Assembly (NCBI RefSeq): GCF_000497045.1 | Contig: NW_015961957.1 | Span: forward strand, 404,857 to 468,856 | Source of the DNA: Kalmanozyma brasiliensis GHG001 | Lineage: Eukaryota; Basidiomycota; Ustilaginomycetes; Ustilaginales | DNA: 64,000 nucleotides | Direction: 5' to 3' | Shown: piece by piece, positions 51,001 through 59,546 of the stretch | Position numbering within the stretch: the first letter of the stretch is position 1 | Layout of the letters: each line of letters opens with the position of its first letter | The notes under the pieces: model-generated | What the model was told of the DNA's origin: nothing | Seen by the model: only the letters and a program-made list of their open reading frames with translations | The model's database searches: none | Program-made: the position numbers and the translations under genes

Positions 51001-52186
51001 TGCGATGCGCACTGATGAGCTCGGCTGGGAAAGCCTCGATGTTGCGGCTGAAGCTCCAGAGGATGGCGGCCCTGCGCGTCTTCTCGTCGGCCTCACAACT
51101 GGCGATCCGACTGACAAGCGAGATAGCCTGCTCGAGCCGCTTGCGCAACGGGTCGCCTTGCTCTACGTGTTTGAGAATAGCATCGATCAGAAGCTTGTAC
51201 CGAGGGATGCGCTGAACAGGCTCCATCATGAGATCGCGAAGTCCAGTATTGCCGATGTCGGTGACGGAGTACTTTGTTCTGTCGGTAAATTCGCAGAAGG
51301 CGCGATGTTTTGCCAGGGTGCGCTCGATGTGCTTCGCCTTTTCGAAGTTGGCAAAGTAGTCGGTGTAGCAGGAGAAGCAGGACATGTGATTGTAGATGAC
51401 TTCGCCGAGACCAGCACGGAGAGCATCGTGACCTTGCAGCACGAGACGCTCGAGATCGTTGAGGAAAGCGCGATTAGCGCCTGCAATCTCGCCGATGTTG
51501 CCGAACAGTCTTTGAGCTTCGTAGAGGGGTATAATGGCGGCAGTTCGGTCTTTGGCAAGGTCGCGAAGAGGTACAGCGTACTTTTGGTGTAGCACGTCGA
51601 TGCGCTTGACGTAGCTGCGTTCTGTGTCGATGAGCTCCTGGACGCGGCCAAAGAGTTTGCTCGGATCGACCTTGGAGGATTTGGTGGGAGACGAAGGGCC
51701 AGGCGAAGCAACTGAGGATGAAGACACGGCGGTGATGCTGGAGCCGCTCGAGGACTTTGGCATTGGTGAATCGTCATCGCGAGCGGCTGACGCGGCAGCG
51801 GGATCAGCATCGTAGTCGTGAACGACATCGCCGAGCCATGCCTCAAAAGCTGTGGTACTACTGGTCTTGGAGAGAGAATAGGAGGACACAGCTGAGGTCA
51901 AGGGTGGTTCGACAATGACATCAAAGTAGAAGGCGCGCGAGAGGCTGTCGCTGACGCCCGAGCTGAGAAAGTCGGCTTCTGAAAAGGCAGCGAATGTGTT
52001 GGTGTGCGCGTCGGCGAGCGGGAGGCCATCGTAGCGTGTTGGAGTGTTGGTGGTGGATGTGCTGGCAAGATGTGAAGCGCGAACTGGAGTCGAAGGAGCG
52101 GGCGATCCGCGAGAAAGGTTTGCCACAATGCTGTGTCCTGCGCCGATGCCTGCGAACGGCGATTTGGGCAGGCTCCGAGGCGGCAT
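48086..52186 (-). CDS. DH-domain Rho-family guanine nucleotide exchange factor
   Basis: 1366 residues from ATG 52186 (MPPRSLPKSPFAGIGAG). The frame extends 12 bp up only to a TTG. After about 180 mostly disordered residues the Dbl-homology domain begins: RVQELIDTERSYVKRIDVLH, continues with IYNHMSCFSCYTDYFANFEK, and includes the family signature LRDLMMEPVQRIPRYKLLID. A PH-like region follows (CTLFLFDDRIAIVKRSHAST). The middle is Ser/Arg-rich disorder with many possible phosphosites. The final 230 residues form coiled coils. It should activate a Rho GTPase (Cdc42, Rac or Rho1) at growth or division sites. No FYVE, CH or BAR domain is seen, so it is not Don1- or Cdc24-like. A Bud3-like role is possible but not shown. 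It converges on THO2 with only 92 bp between stops. Confidence 0.88.
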   Translation of the reverse strand: MPPRSLPKSPFAGIGAGHSIVANLSRGSPAPSTPVRASHLASTSTTNTPTRYDGLPLADAHTNTFAAFSEADFLSSGVSDSLSRAFYFDVIVEPPLTSAVSSYSLSKTSSTTAFEAWLGDVVHDYDADPAAASAARDDDSPMPKSSSGSSITAVSSSSVASPGPSSPTKSSKVDPSKLFGRVQELIDTERSYVKRIDVLHQKYAVPLRDLAKDRTAAIIPLYEAQRLFGNIGEIAGANRAFLNDLERLVLQGHDALRAGLGEVIYNHMSCFSCYTDYFANFEKAKHIERTLAKHRAFCEFTDRTKYSVTDIGNTGLRDLMMEPVQRIPRYKLLIDAILKHVEQGDPLRKRLEQAISLVSRIASCEADEKTRRAAILWSFSRNIEAFPAELISAHRRFIDCIDVDDYPLDTSAGSSSIAASFSGIKSIPCTLFLFDDRIAIVKRSHASTSGRKLVGLDDVGRLISQMKTVTEKSSTGSILAPSKRSELSFRGCISLTDVEAQDLGGADLQLAMLRQPSHVTGDKWSNRPLRQYVAVDTSASAPGTHGSRIQMGSSSLDADVSAKLEKMRFLESVWKAKALYKAVRSRSEVRCTIVPASRRGARSNDILIGAPQPSLSLRDSRKVIYFQLHSRQSYADESHRAPVAVSVDPPGISDRVELGHTDLSHPHAILDISQVDEMEEEFVATVRTKSAHGGGEVLGEPHALSSADLADHIVQLSDEVEKRFGSVIRTHALSPPGTPSGSGFRQRAKAAAGLENFGRSLLFGGSGAASSISSAGISNIDVFGSPARRSDSNASKSTFSSTAASVSSRGKTMSTAGTSISSRSAALEGLSRGGTTNSPGSFRRFGRRRSSSVGPASSRCDMDSADENDVPRRTRAMTPDANMLLSTSAGAPASTLSRRNGTGTVIGGRGFVSHTRSRTESAAPSAPTWSGTTSQASSQQRQRADSVDLCRTPSSLSRRPTGPRGQMSPSPAPGSDHRAEPLSPSWMSNGSTTPLNIRRKAAPKENGAEDEDVATPVRARPLSCMGVYGKADQSDDGAPLVARRRASGTKRPLSSYDGDVAGNGGEGSLKKRPSHGLDKESKEIRLLPHKRPSVEEPGRSSISESEASTEQGHSKAPSQSVPPVAPARTSSTVTKAQESRRRNEAMEFGLRLVKEELNLLRCDVEILQSSLTAIENSRTPRKRPDSTVLADRDLNTTAVNREVTQIHARLQKLESLFTDVDARWISSIRMHNRIVHDLNVATTALASQAPTTTPAHEDALRSEKSKLEHQLSALKRQCELLTTLEADGRLENTEMHKAFNEELDLLYDHTQAPESIELAALRKELKRTKAAQHELMVENKRLKRDLTLEQGQTQTYKAALERHALL

Positions 52187-52871
52187 GGTGAGAGACAAGG
52201 CACACGGGCGGGTACGCCTTTGGACGTCAAGGTCGACAGCTCTGTAGGCTTTCCATGTGAAGGAATGTGTGAGCGGATCCTTATGTGCCTGAGTCCATGC
52301 CGATGATGTGACCTTTGATGGACCGCTGAGACATCGGCGTTTCGTACCAGGAGATGATGGTGGACAAGATCAAGCAAGCAAGCAAGCCTTTCGAAATCTC
52401 GAGAGCAACACCAACACTTTTTTTTTTGGCCCCACAGCGCAGCCAACACACATCAAACGCGCTCAACGCGTGATTCAGTCCGCATGACCAGCACATTGTT
52501 TGTGTCTGTTAGAGCTGCTTTACGGTTGGCTTTTTGAAAAATCGACCAGGAGTTGGAAGTTGGCAGGTCAAAGGCAGCTTAGCTTACGCGGTGCAGCGAG
52601 CGACGTGGAGCTGCCCAACTGCCTTTTCTTCTCAAAATTGGCCCGAACGTTCGAGCAAGAAATCCGAGCTTAAACAGAGCACCACCTCACAAGGTTGCGC
52701 GCTCAGGCCCTAGTCGTGTGGCGCCGAGCAAAGACTGCGCACGCCGCTCAGTTCTGAACCCTGGTTGAGCCCAACACACCTTTCTTCGCTCGTGCCACCA
52801 ACCATACCAGATTGCCCTTCTTCTCTTCTGTCACACATTCTTCCATTCGCACACATCTTGCACACATCAAC
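52187..52871. promoter_or_regulatory. Bidirectional promoter region, RhoGEF / RRM protein
   Basis: 685 bp between divergent starts. It contains a (CAAG)4 microsatellite at 52371-52386 and a run of ten T at 52418-52427. The RRM side has a C/A-rich leader from about 52840. Confidence 0.5.
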
Positions 52872-53919
52872 ATGACTGACCCAAACCAGAGCATCGTCGA
52901 CCCTGTCGCTAACAACGTCCAGCCCGTCACCAAGAACGAGGACGACGACAAGAAGGTCTTTGCCGGCAACCTTGCTTTTGCTACCACCGAGGATCAGCTC
53001 AAGTCTCTCTTCTCCGAGGCTGGTAAAGTGTAAGTTGCATCCTCATTCTCGTGTTATCAGCGAGTCTCAATTCGTGCTGACCATACTGCCTCCATTATGT
53101 TGCCCTTCCACCAGCACACACGCTCAGATCATCACTCGCGGCACTCGTTCTCTCGGCTACGGCTTTGTCACCTTCTCCTCCGAGACTGAAGCACAGACTG
53201 CCATTCAGCTGCTCAACAAGCGCGATGTCGACGGTCGCGAGATCAGCGTAGAGTCCGCCAAGCCCCAGACTGCCGCCGACGCCGAGAAGCCAAAAGCACG
53301 TAGGACCCGTTCCAAGAAGGGCACCGAGTCGTCGTCGTCGTCGCGCGCGCCGCGTCGTGCTCGTGCTGATGAGGGTGAGGAGGGAGCCGCCGAGGAGGAT
53401 GCAGCGAAGGCTGTCAACGGTGACGAAGCAAAGGAGGCTAATGGCACCAAGCCTTCCAAGTCCGCCAAGCGCAGGCAGAAGAAGAAGGCTGCTGCTGCCG
53501 CCGCTGGTGCCGATGGCGAGGCCGCTGCCACCTCTGGTGACGCAGCAGCCGAGTCGAGCGAAGCCAAGGCCCGCGCCCCCCGTGCCAAGCGCGAGCCCAA
53601 GGGCAAGCCCACCGGCGAGCCCTCCAAGACGCTCGTCTTTGTCGCCAACCTCGCCTTTGCCACCACCGACGACTCGCTCAAGGCCGCCTTCTCGGATTAC
53701 AAGGTCAAGTCGGCCCACGTCGTCAAGCGCCGCAGCGGCAACCGCTCCAAGGGTTTCGGATTCGTCGACTTTGAGGATGCTTCGGAGCAGCAGCGCGCCA
53801 TCGCCGCGGCGCAAGGCAAGCAGATCGATGGACGAGATGTCACTCTGCAGGTGGCTGTTCAGACTGACAAGGAGGACCAGGTCGAGGCTGCTGAGGCCAC
53901 TCCTGCCGCTGCCGCCTAA
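52872..53919 (+). CDS. RNA-binding protein with two RRM domains
   Basis: Exons 52872-53029 and 53115-53919 give 320 residues. The 85-bp intron has GTAAGT and CCAG ends and splits a Val codon inside the first RRM. RRM1 has RNP2 KVFAGNLAF near residue 29 and RNP1 SLGYGFVTF. RRM2 has RNP2 KTLVFVANLAF and RNP1 SKGFGFVDFED. Between them lies an Ala/Lys/Glu-rich linker with several basic clusters (ARRTRSKKG; SAKRRQKKKAAA) suited to nuclear or nucleolar location. The protein ends in a short Glu/Ala tail. This is a Gar2/Nsr1-like or Rnp24-like arrangement, but without the Arg-Gly-Gly repeats of nucleolin-type proteins. RNA target unknown. The intron donor sits at the RRM1 loop, a common position. Confidence 0.93.
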
Positions 53920-54075
53920 GCAGCACTTCCACTTGCTTCACCTGGTCAGCTAGAACAGCCTGAGTATGCTCTCAGTGCGCATGTTGGCTCGGTGTAGCGC
54001 ACCAAAATGTACAAATCAATGCAGAACTTAAGAGCATCAAACACGTTGAAGGTGAATAGATTGATGGTAGAGCCT

Positions 54076-56493
54076 TCAGTAGCTGGGCCGATTCTGAGTG
54101 GTGTCCAGCTCGTGGTGCGGTGTCATCTCGATGATCTCCTCGCCTGCCTTGTCCGTGTTCGACTCTGGCGAGCTGCTGCGTGACTGCCCGTGAGAACTCT
54201 TTCCAAACCCAAGTGACCTCCACGGCGACCTTGCCTTCGCCGGTCGCGGGCGATCCAATCTCGCTCTGCATGCGTCCACCACCTGCTGAGCCAGCAGTTC
54301 CGCCAGCAGCACCGCCGCACAGATCGCCAACGCCCCGTCCAGCGCCGCATCGCTCGGCGCGCCGTCAAACTCCGTAAACACCACCTGCAACAGCACCAGC
54401 ACTATGGCAAATGCAAACCTCACCACCATCGCCAACCTGAACGACCGCAACCTCCGGTTCGCCCCGCTCTGCATGGTCTTGATCACAATGTCCGTGGTGA
54501 GGTACACGGCGCTGGCGACGTAGATGTACTTGAACTGGAAGAGCGACTTGACAATGTACTGGTTGATCGAGTCCGGGTTGATGACGTTGTCGGCGAACTC
54601 GAAGTAGGACTTGAACGGCAGCACGAGGGAGGTGGCGAATTGGGACGAGAGCGCGTTGTTGGCGTTGGTCACGTTCGCCTCTGCCATAAGGGCCTTCGCC
54701 CGGTCTAGGCCGCCGGAGAGTCCAACGACCGACGCTACGAGCGCCCGCGCCTGCTCGACAGTCGGAATGCTCGCTCCGTCGTTACTTTGGATCACCGCCA
54801 TGATGCTCGCAACCCCCGCCAGCGCCGTGTTGTTCGACAGAAGGTCCGAACCATCGCTGTCGTCCGCCTGACTCGCCAGCGCGGACGTGATGTTCTGTGA
54901 TTCGGTGCTGTTCGACAGGTAGAGCGCCGGGTAGTCGATGAAGCGGCCGAAGGCATTGAGCGTGTTCATAAAGGCGAGGATCTTCTTGAGCCCGATGACG
55001 AGCAGCGCCGATGCCATGTGCAGCACAACGTGAATATACGCCCACAGCACGATCAACACCGATCGCATGTCGATCTGGCTCGTAGCTCGATGAAAGTAGC
55101 CGCCGAATTGGAGGACGACGATGAGAACGCAGCTCACCGCTTGGAGGACCGTATCGCCGCTCCAGCCGCCGCTCTCGATCGATGGACCGCCCAGCGTATC
55201 ATTGCGCAGCTTGGCACCGGGACTGATGCGATTGAGCGTCTCGGAGATACCCGTGAAGCCTTCGCCGAGGATGATCAGGCCAAAGAGAACAAGTCGTTCG
55301 GCCAACACGCTTTCGCCGAGGGGCGAGAGGGCGCCGCCCATCTCATTGAAGATCTGAGCTGCAGCTTCGATGCCGACGCCGAGGATCCACATGACCAGCA
55401 CGGGTGCTCGGATCCCTCGGTGCCGCAGGAATCGACTGCAGATCCAAAGTAAACCGGACGCGACGAGCGCAGCGATCGAGATTAGGTGCGTCCGAATGAT
55501 GCCGCTGATGTTGCCCGTCGGTCTCCCGTGCTGTCCACTGTGTTGAGATGGGATCTCGTCGAGCTCTTCCGATGGGCTTACCTGACTTTTGCCGTGAGCT
55601 ACAGTGCCTACCCTTCGGACTTTGCGCCAGCGTACGAGATCGTAGACAAGCACCACCGCATAGTCGACAGCCAGGGCGATGCGAGAGGCGCCATAGATCA
55701 AGGTAAAGTTGGTGAAGCTGGCTCTCGAGAACTCGGAGGGTGTGGTGGAAAAACCGACCCACAGTCCCAGCACAGCAGCTCGAATGATACGCTGGCTCGA
55801 CTTGAAGAGGAACGGATGCGAGTGCGAAGGACGCCGGTAGCGAACGTCAAAGTAGGCCTGGCTCCACCATGCCCACCAGAGCGCGGCAAAGTAGCCAGTG
55901 AAGGCGGCGACATCGCCGAATTTCTCGAGCGAGACGGCATTGCTGTAGGTGTTGAGGCAGGCGGCGAAGAGGAGGTCGAAGAGGAGATCGCTGTAGCTCG
56001 GAGCGTGTGATTCCTGGTGTGAGCCGAGGATGGCCATCTCGGTGCTTTGGGAGTCGTGTCCGGTTTGGCTGTCATATGGATGGTTCGGCCTTTGTCCGTG
56101 GGAACGGGAGACGTGGTCGGTGCGACGAGACAGAAGGGAAGCGTGGTCGCTTTCCTGCTCATCGTTCGGTTGATGAGAGCGCTGAGAAGAGCGAGGATGT
56201 GTTGTAGTGTTCTTCGGCGCAGTTCCACGTGGCTGCGATGCTTTCCACCCTTCAGTTCCATCGCCGGTATCAATCAACTTTGAATCGGTTTGTCCCTGCC
56301 CGGCGCCAGCAGGTTGTAGCTCTTCTCGATACGCTGTTGAAGCTGAAGTCGACATCCAGGGATGTTCGGTCTCCATGGTCGTCGTGCGAGACGGGCAGTG
56401 ATCTTTGGGGGAAGAAGCTGCAGCCGCGTTGGTTGTCGCCATGGCTGAGCTTGTTGGCCGCATTGCACTCGGATCTGAAGCCTGACCGCTCAT
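54076..56493 (-). CDS. LtrA-family multi-pass membrane protein
   Basis: 805 residues from ATG 56493. The frame continues up to 56586 but only from TTG, next to a CTGAC...CGCAG pattern on the minus strand, so an upstream exon is possible. The first 200 residues are disordered. The domain named after bacterial 'low temperature requirement A' begins at YSDLLFDLLFAACLNTYS and includes WWAWWSQAYFDVRYRR and LAERLVLFGLIILGEGFTG, with about eight or more hydrophobic helices. A late hydrophobic group (around residues 660-750) precedes a soluble tail with several SP sites. The biochemical role of eukaryotic LtrA proteins is unclear. Convergent with the RRM gene, 156 bp apart. Confidence 0.85.
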   Translation of the reverse strand: MSGQASDPSAMRPTSSAMATTNAAAASSPKDHCPSRTTTMETEHPWMSTSASTAYREELQPAGAGQGQTDSKLIDTGDGTEGWKASQPRGTAPKNTTTHPRSSQRSHQPNDEQESDHASLLSRRTDHVSRSHGQRPNHPYDSQTGHDSQSTEMAILGSHQESHAPSYSDLLFDLLFAACLNTYSNAVSLEKFGDVAAFTGYFAALWWAWWSQAYFDVRYRRPSHSHPFLFKSSQRIIRAAVLGLWVGFSTTPSEFSRASFTNFTLIYGASRIALAVDYAVVLVYDLVRWRKVRRVGTVAHGKSQVSPSEELDEIPSQHSGQHGRPTGNISGIIRTHLISIAALVASGLLWICSRFLRHRGIRAPVLVMWILGVGIEAAAQIFNEMGGALSPLGESVLAERLVLFGLIILGEGFTGISETLNRISPGAKLRNDTLGGPSIESGGWSGDTVLQAVSCVLIVVLQFGGYFHRATSQIDMRSVLIVLWAYIHVVLHMASALLVIGLKKILAFMNTLNAFGRFIDYPALYLSNSTESQNITSALASQADDSDGSDLLSNNTALAGVASIMAVIQSNDGASIPTVEQARALVASVVGLSGGLDRAKALMAEANVTNANNALSSQFATSLVLPFKSYFEFADNVINPDSINQYIVKSLFQFKYIYVASAVYLTTDIVIKTMQSGANRRLRSFRLAMVVRFAFAIVLVLLQVVFTEFDGAPSDAALDGALAICAAVLLAELLAQQVVDACRARLDRPRPAKARSPWRSLGFGKSSHGQSRSSSPESNTDKAGEEIIEMTPHHELDTTQNRPSY

Positions 56494-56870
56494 GCTTTCC
56501 GTCGCAGCCGCATGCCCTGTGTTTGGAGAAAGTGTAGCGGAGCTATGGACGACAGACTGAGGAGATGGCGAGGCTGCGCGGTACAAGCTGCGAGTGGTTG
56601 AGTCAGTAGAGACGATGCTATCACGTTATGAAACCCAAGGTTCATGCACCCTTTCAGACCGTCGAAAAGCTTAATTTGCCGAGCAATCAGCCGCTTTTGA
56701 CAGGGGCTAGGGTCAGTCCCCAGCCAGCCCGGCGGCCGAGTTCAGAAGGGTCCACCTATCTCTTGAGCCGCTCTAGCTCATCCTTTGGATAGAGCCCTTC
56801 CATGGCATCAAGGCATCCGAGCTCGATCCTGCACAATGAATCCGAGCACGTCGATCTGCTTCAGCCGGCC

Positions 56871-56879
56871 AAAAAAAAA
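56871..56879 (-). terminator. RNA polymerase III terminator-like T run
   Basis: A run of nine T (on the minus strand) lies 35 bp past the tRNA 3' end, with a shorter TTTT at about 56884-56887. Either could end tRNA transcription. Confidence 0.6.
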
Positions 56880-56914
56880 GAGCAAAAGAAATCGGAAGGG
56901 ATTTCCAATTCATT

Positions 56915-56998
56915 TGCCTCCTACCAGGATTGAACTAGTGACCTCACCATATCGAATGTTAGTACGAGTGGCGCGCTCTCCCACTGAGCTAAAGAGGC
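56915..56998 (-). tRNA. tRNA-Thr (anticodon CGT) with a 12-nt intron
   Basis: Minus strand, 84 nt. The acceptor stem is GCCTCTT paired with AGGAGGC, discriminator A. The D arm is GCTC-AGTGGGA-GAGC. The anticodon stem is CGCCA with TGGTG, and the T arm is ACTAG-TTCAATC-CTGGT. The variable loop has five bases. Between the anticodon stem halves lie 19 nt: loop CTCGTA+A with 12 extra bases after position 37, the classical site of tRNA introns. With the intron removed the tRNA is 72 nt. Loop position 33 is T and the anticodon is CGT, so it reads ACG (Thr). A T run follows downstream. Pairing includes three G-U wobbles but no mismatches. Confidence 0.92.
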
Positions 56999-57465
56999 GG
57001 AGATGATTCATATCAAGCACAGCGCATGATGCGTATATATACGCACTTGACATCAGTAGTATTCTACATCAAAACAGCATAAACGTCTTGCACAGCTCAG
57101 GCTTTGATACAGCTCATGAGCCTTTTGTGTAGAGCAGGAACAGCGACGACCTGGCATTCATGTATCACGCGAGAGCATAGCATACTTCAAGCTCAGTACC
57201 ATCTGTGACGGCAAGCTGGCTCGACGTCTACCACAGTGAGAGAGCAGAAAGCAGGAAGAATTGGAAGCTTGATCGCCAAAATCTGCACAGCGCACGGACG
57301 CGTCTCTATGTTGCTTGCCCTTGATGTGAGGAAGACACCAGAGCTTTGTCCAGAGTGACACGCAGCCCCAAGGCTCGTTCTTATGTCTTTGGTTCATTCT
57401 TGGACCACCTCGTGCCTAGCCGGACCTTCCACACCGACGTTCTATCGCGCCGACGCAAGGAAGAG

Positions 57466-59448
57466 ATGGCGCCCTCATCTTCTTGGCGTGGTAGCTCGGC
57501 CAGGAAGGCGGGCGATTTCGACGATCAGGCTTGGGGCATTGAATCCGACGACGATGACTTTGTCACCCAGATCGCACCACGTACCAACGTACCACGCAGC
57601 CTGAAGTCGTCCTCTCGCTCTTCGTCATACTCCTTGACCGGCCAATCGCAGCAGCAGCCTCAGCAATCCAGCTCACGATCCGATCAACTTCGCAGGCAGC
57701 CTTCGACTTCCTCGCAGAGGAGCGACTCTTCCACATCAGCAGCCGCCGTTGCAGCAACAACCTCGATAGCGCGCCAAGGCTCACGCAACCGACGCACAAG
57801 CTGGACCGTCGTCGATCAACAACGCGCCTCGCCTGATCATCTTGCCTCCGACCTCGCAGAGGCAGTCGCTTCAGGGCTCGCCCTTGATCGAGGCAAAGAC
57901 CTCCATTCTGGAGCAAGCGGAAGCGGCTTCCAACTCGTTGACGATGATTCAAAAGCTGCAAGCTCAAGCGAGGCAGAAGAAGTGGACCTCGACACGGGCA
58001 AGACGGTTCGCCGGCGGCGTTCATCGGCACGTAAACCCAATCCAGGCTCGACCGAGGCAGATCTACTCCGGCAATCGTTGCGCAGCGATCTAGATCGCTT
58101 GGTTCGCGATCCAGCGCATGCTCTGACTCGCATTGCCGCGGAGTGGGCCGCTCCTCCTTCTCGCAACTCCGGTCCAGCCACAGAGGCAGCTCCCGACTCT
58201 GCACCGCCTTTGACGACTACGAGCGGCAGAGGCGTAGCGCCTACGCCGACCGCTCAAGAGTTCACATTCGACCCCATCGCTGCAGCAGGAGACGGTCTCA
58301 TCATGACCGGGCCCAGTTTTGTCGACACGGCAGCAGCCAGCCGCAGCATCTCGAATTCCTCATCCTACGCCTCGATTTCAGCAAAAGACGCTGCCGTGGC
58401 ACTCCAAGACGACACAGACGGAGCGAGCAACGGAGCGGCTGGCAAAGGCGGCGCCACACGAAGACGCAGCGTACGCTCATCCAGACGCCGACAGCAACTC
58501 CTTAGCTGTCTGTCCAAGCAGAGCGTCGACATTGCTCAGCTTCGCACTCTGGCGTGGGCGGGGGTGCCAGATGAGCTGCGACCCATCGTCTGGCAACTTC
58601 TCTTGGGCTACTTGCCGGCGGTAGCGTCCGTGCGTGCTTCGACACTCTCTCGCAAGCGCGCCGAATACGCAGCAGGCGTGGAGCTTGCCTTTGCAAAGGG
58701 CATCGCAGCGCTCGATCAAGGCATCTGGCACCAGATCCACATTGACGTCCCACGAACTAATCCAGGCATCCGTCTCTGGCAGCGCGAAGCAACGCAGCGT
58801 GCTCTCGAGAGGATCTTGTACGTCTGGGCCATCCGACATCCCGCCAGTGGCTATGTCCAAGGCATCAACGATCTCGCCACTCCGTTCTTCCAGGTCTTCC
58901 TGAGCGCCTACATCGAGTCGGATCCCGAATTGTTTGACGTGGCTCTGCTACCACCAAACGTGCTCGAGGCTATCGAAGCGGACACCTTCTGGTGTCTCTC
59001 CAAGCTGCTCGATGGCATCCAGGACAACTACATCTTTGCACAGCCTGGGATCCAGCGGCAGGTGCGCCGTCTAGGAGAGCTGGTCGCTCGTATCGATGCG
59101 CCTCTGCACTCACATCTGCAAGAAGAGGGCGTCGAGTACATGCAGTTCGCCTTTCGCTGGATGAACTGCTTGCTGATGCGCGAGATGAGCGTACGCAACA
59201 TCACACGCATGTGGGACACCTATCTGGCGGAAGGACCCGACGCATTCTACGACTTTCACCTGTACGTCTGCTCGGTCTTCCTGCACAAGTGGACCGATAA
59301 GCTCAAGACGATGGACTTTCAGGGCATCATCATGTTCCTGCAGTCGCTGCCCACACAGAGCTGGTCCGACAAGGACGCAGAGATGCTGCTTAGCGAAGCA
59401 TTCATGTACAAGACGCTCTTTGGCAACACGGCGCACCTGAACAAGTAG
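57466..59448 (+). CDS. GYP1: Gyp1-type RabGAP (TBC domain)
   Basis: 660 residues from ATG 57466 (MAPSSSWRGSSARKAG). The frame to 57346 has only a TTG. About 330 disordered residues come first. The TBC domain begins LRTLAWAGVPDELRPIVWQL. The arginine finger IDVPRT is at about 426-431 and the glutamine finger GYVQG at about 462-466, so it should be catalytically active. The domain ends with YMQFAFRWMNCLLMREMSVR, ITRMWDTYLAEG and FHLYVCSVFL. Members of the Gyp1/TBC1D22 group accelerate GTP hydrolysis on Rab1/Ypt1 at the Golgi. The symbol is by family resemblance. It is convergent with the PPR-like gene, 98 bp apart. Confidence 0.93.
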   Translation: MAPSSSWRGSSARKAGDFDDQAWGIESDDDDFVTQIAPRTNVPRSLKSSSRSSSYSLTGQSQQQPQQSSSRSDQLRRQPSTSSQRSDSSTSAAAVAATTSIARQGSRNRRTSWTVVDQQRASPDHLASDLAEAVASGLALDRGKDLHSGASGSGFQLVDDDSKAASSSEAEEVDLDTGKTVRRRRSSARKPNPGSTEADLLRQSLRSDLDRLVRDPAHALTRIAAEWAAPPSRNSGPATEAAPDSAPPLTTTSGRGVAPTPTAQEFTFDPIAAAGDGLIMTGPSFVDTAAASRSISNSSSYASISAKDAAVALQDDTDGASNGAAGKGGATRRRSVRSSRRRQQLLSCLSKQSVDIAQLRTLAWAGVPDELRPIVWQLLLGYLPAVASVRASTLSRKRAEYAAGVELAFAKGIAALDQGIWHQIHIDVPRTNPGIRLWQREATQRALERILYVWAIRHPASGYVQGINDLATPFFQVFLSAYIESDPELFDVALLPPNVLEAIEADTFWCLSKLLDGIQDNYIFAQPGIQRQVRRLGELVARIDAPLHSHLQEEGVEYMQFAFRWMNCLLMREMSVRNITRMWDTYLAEGPDAFYDFHLYVCSVFLHKWTDKLKTMDFQGIIMFLQSLPTQSWSDKDAEMLLSEAFMYKTLFGNTAHLNK

Positions 59449-59546
59449 CAGTCCTCGCACAAACACATTCAAATCAATGCCAATCGCATGATGCACATGA
59501 AGCGCTTTGATCGCCTTGAGCCTGGCGCTGACAAGAGAACAAAGCT

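Larger units (their letters stand above)
56494..57465. other. Intergenic region with tRNA gene, LtrA / GYP1
   Basis: 972 bp between the proposed divergent starts. It holds the tRNA-Thr gene (56915-56998). Right of the tRNA there is an AT-rich patch near 57031-57048. The final 100 bp before 57466 stay open in the frame of the RabGAP but without an ATG. Confidence 0.6.
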
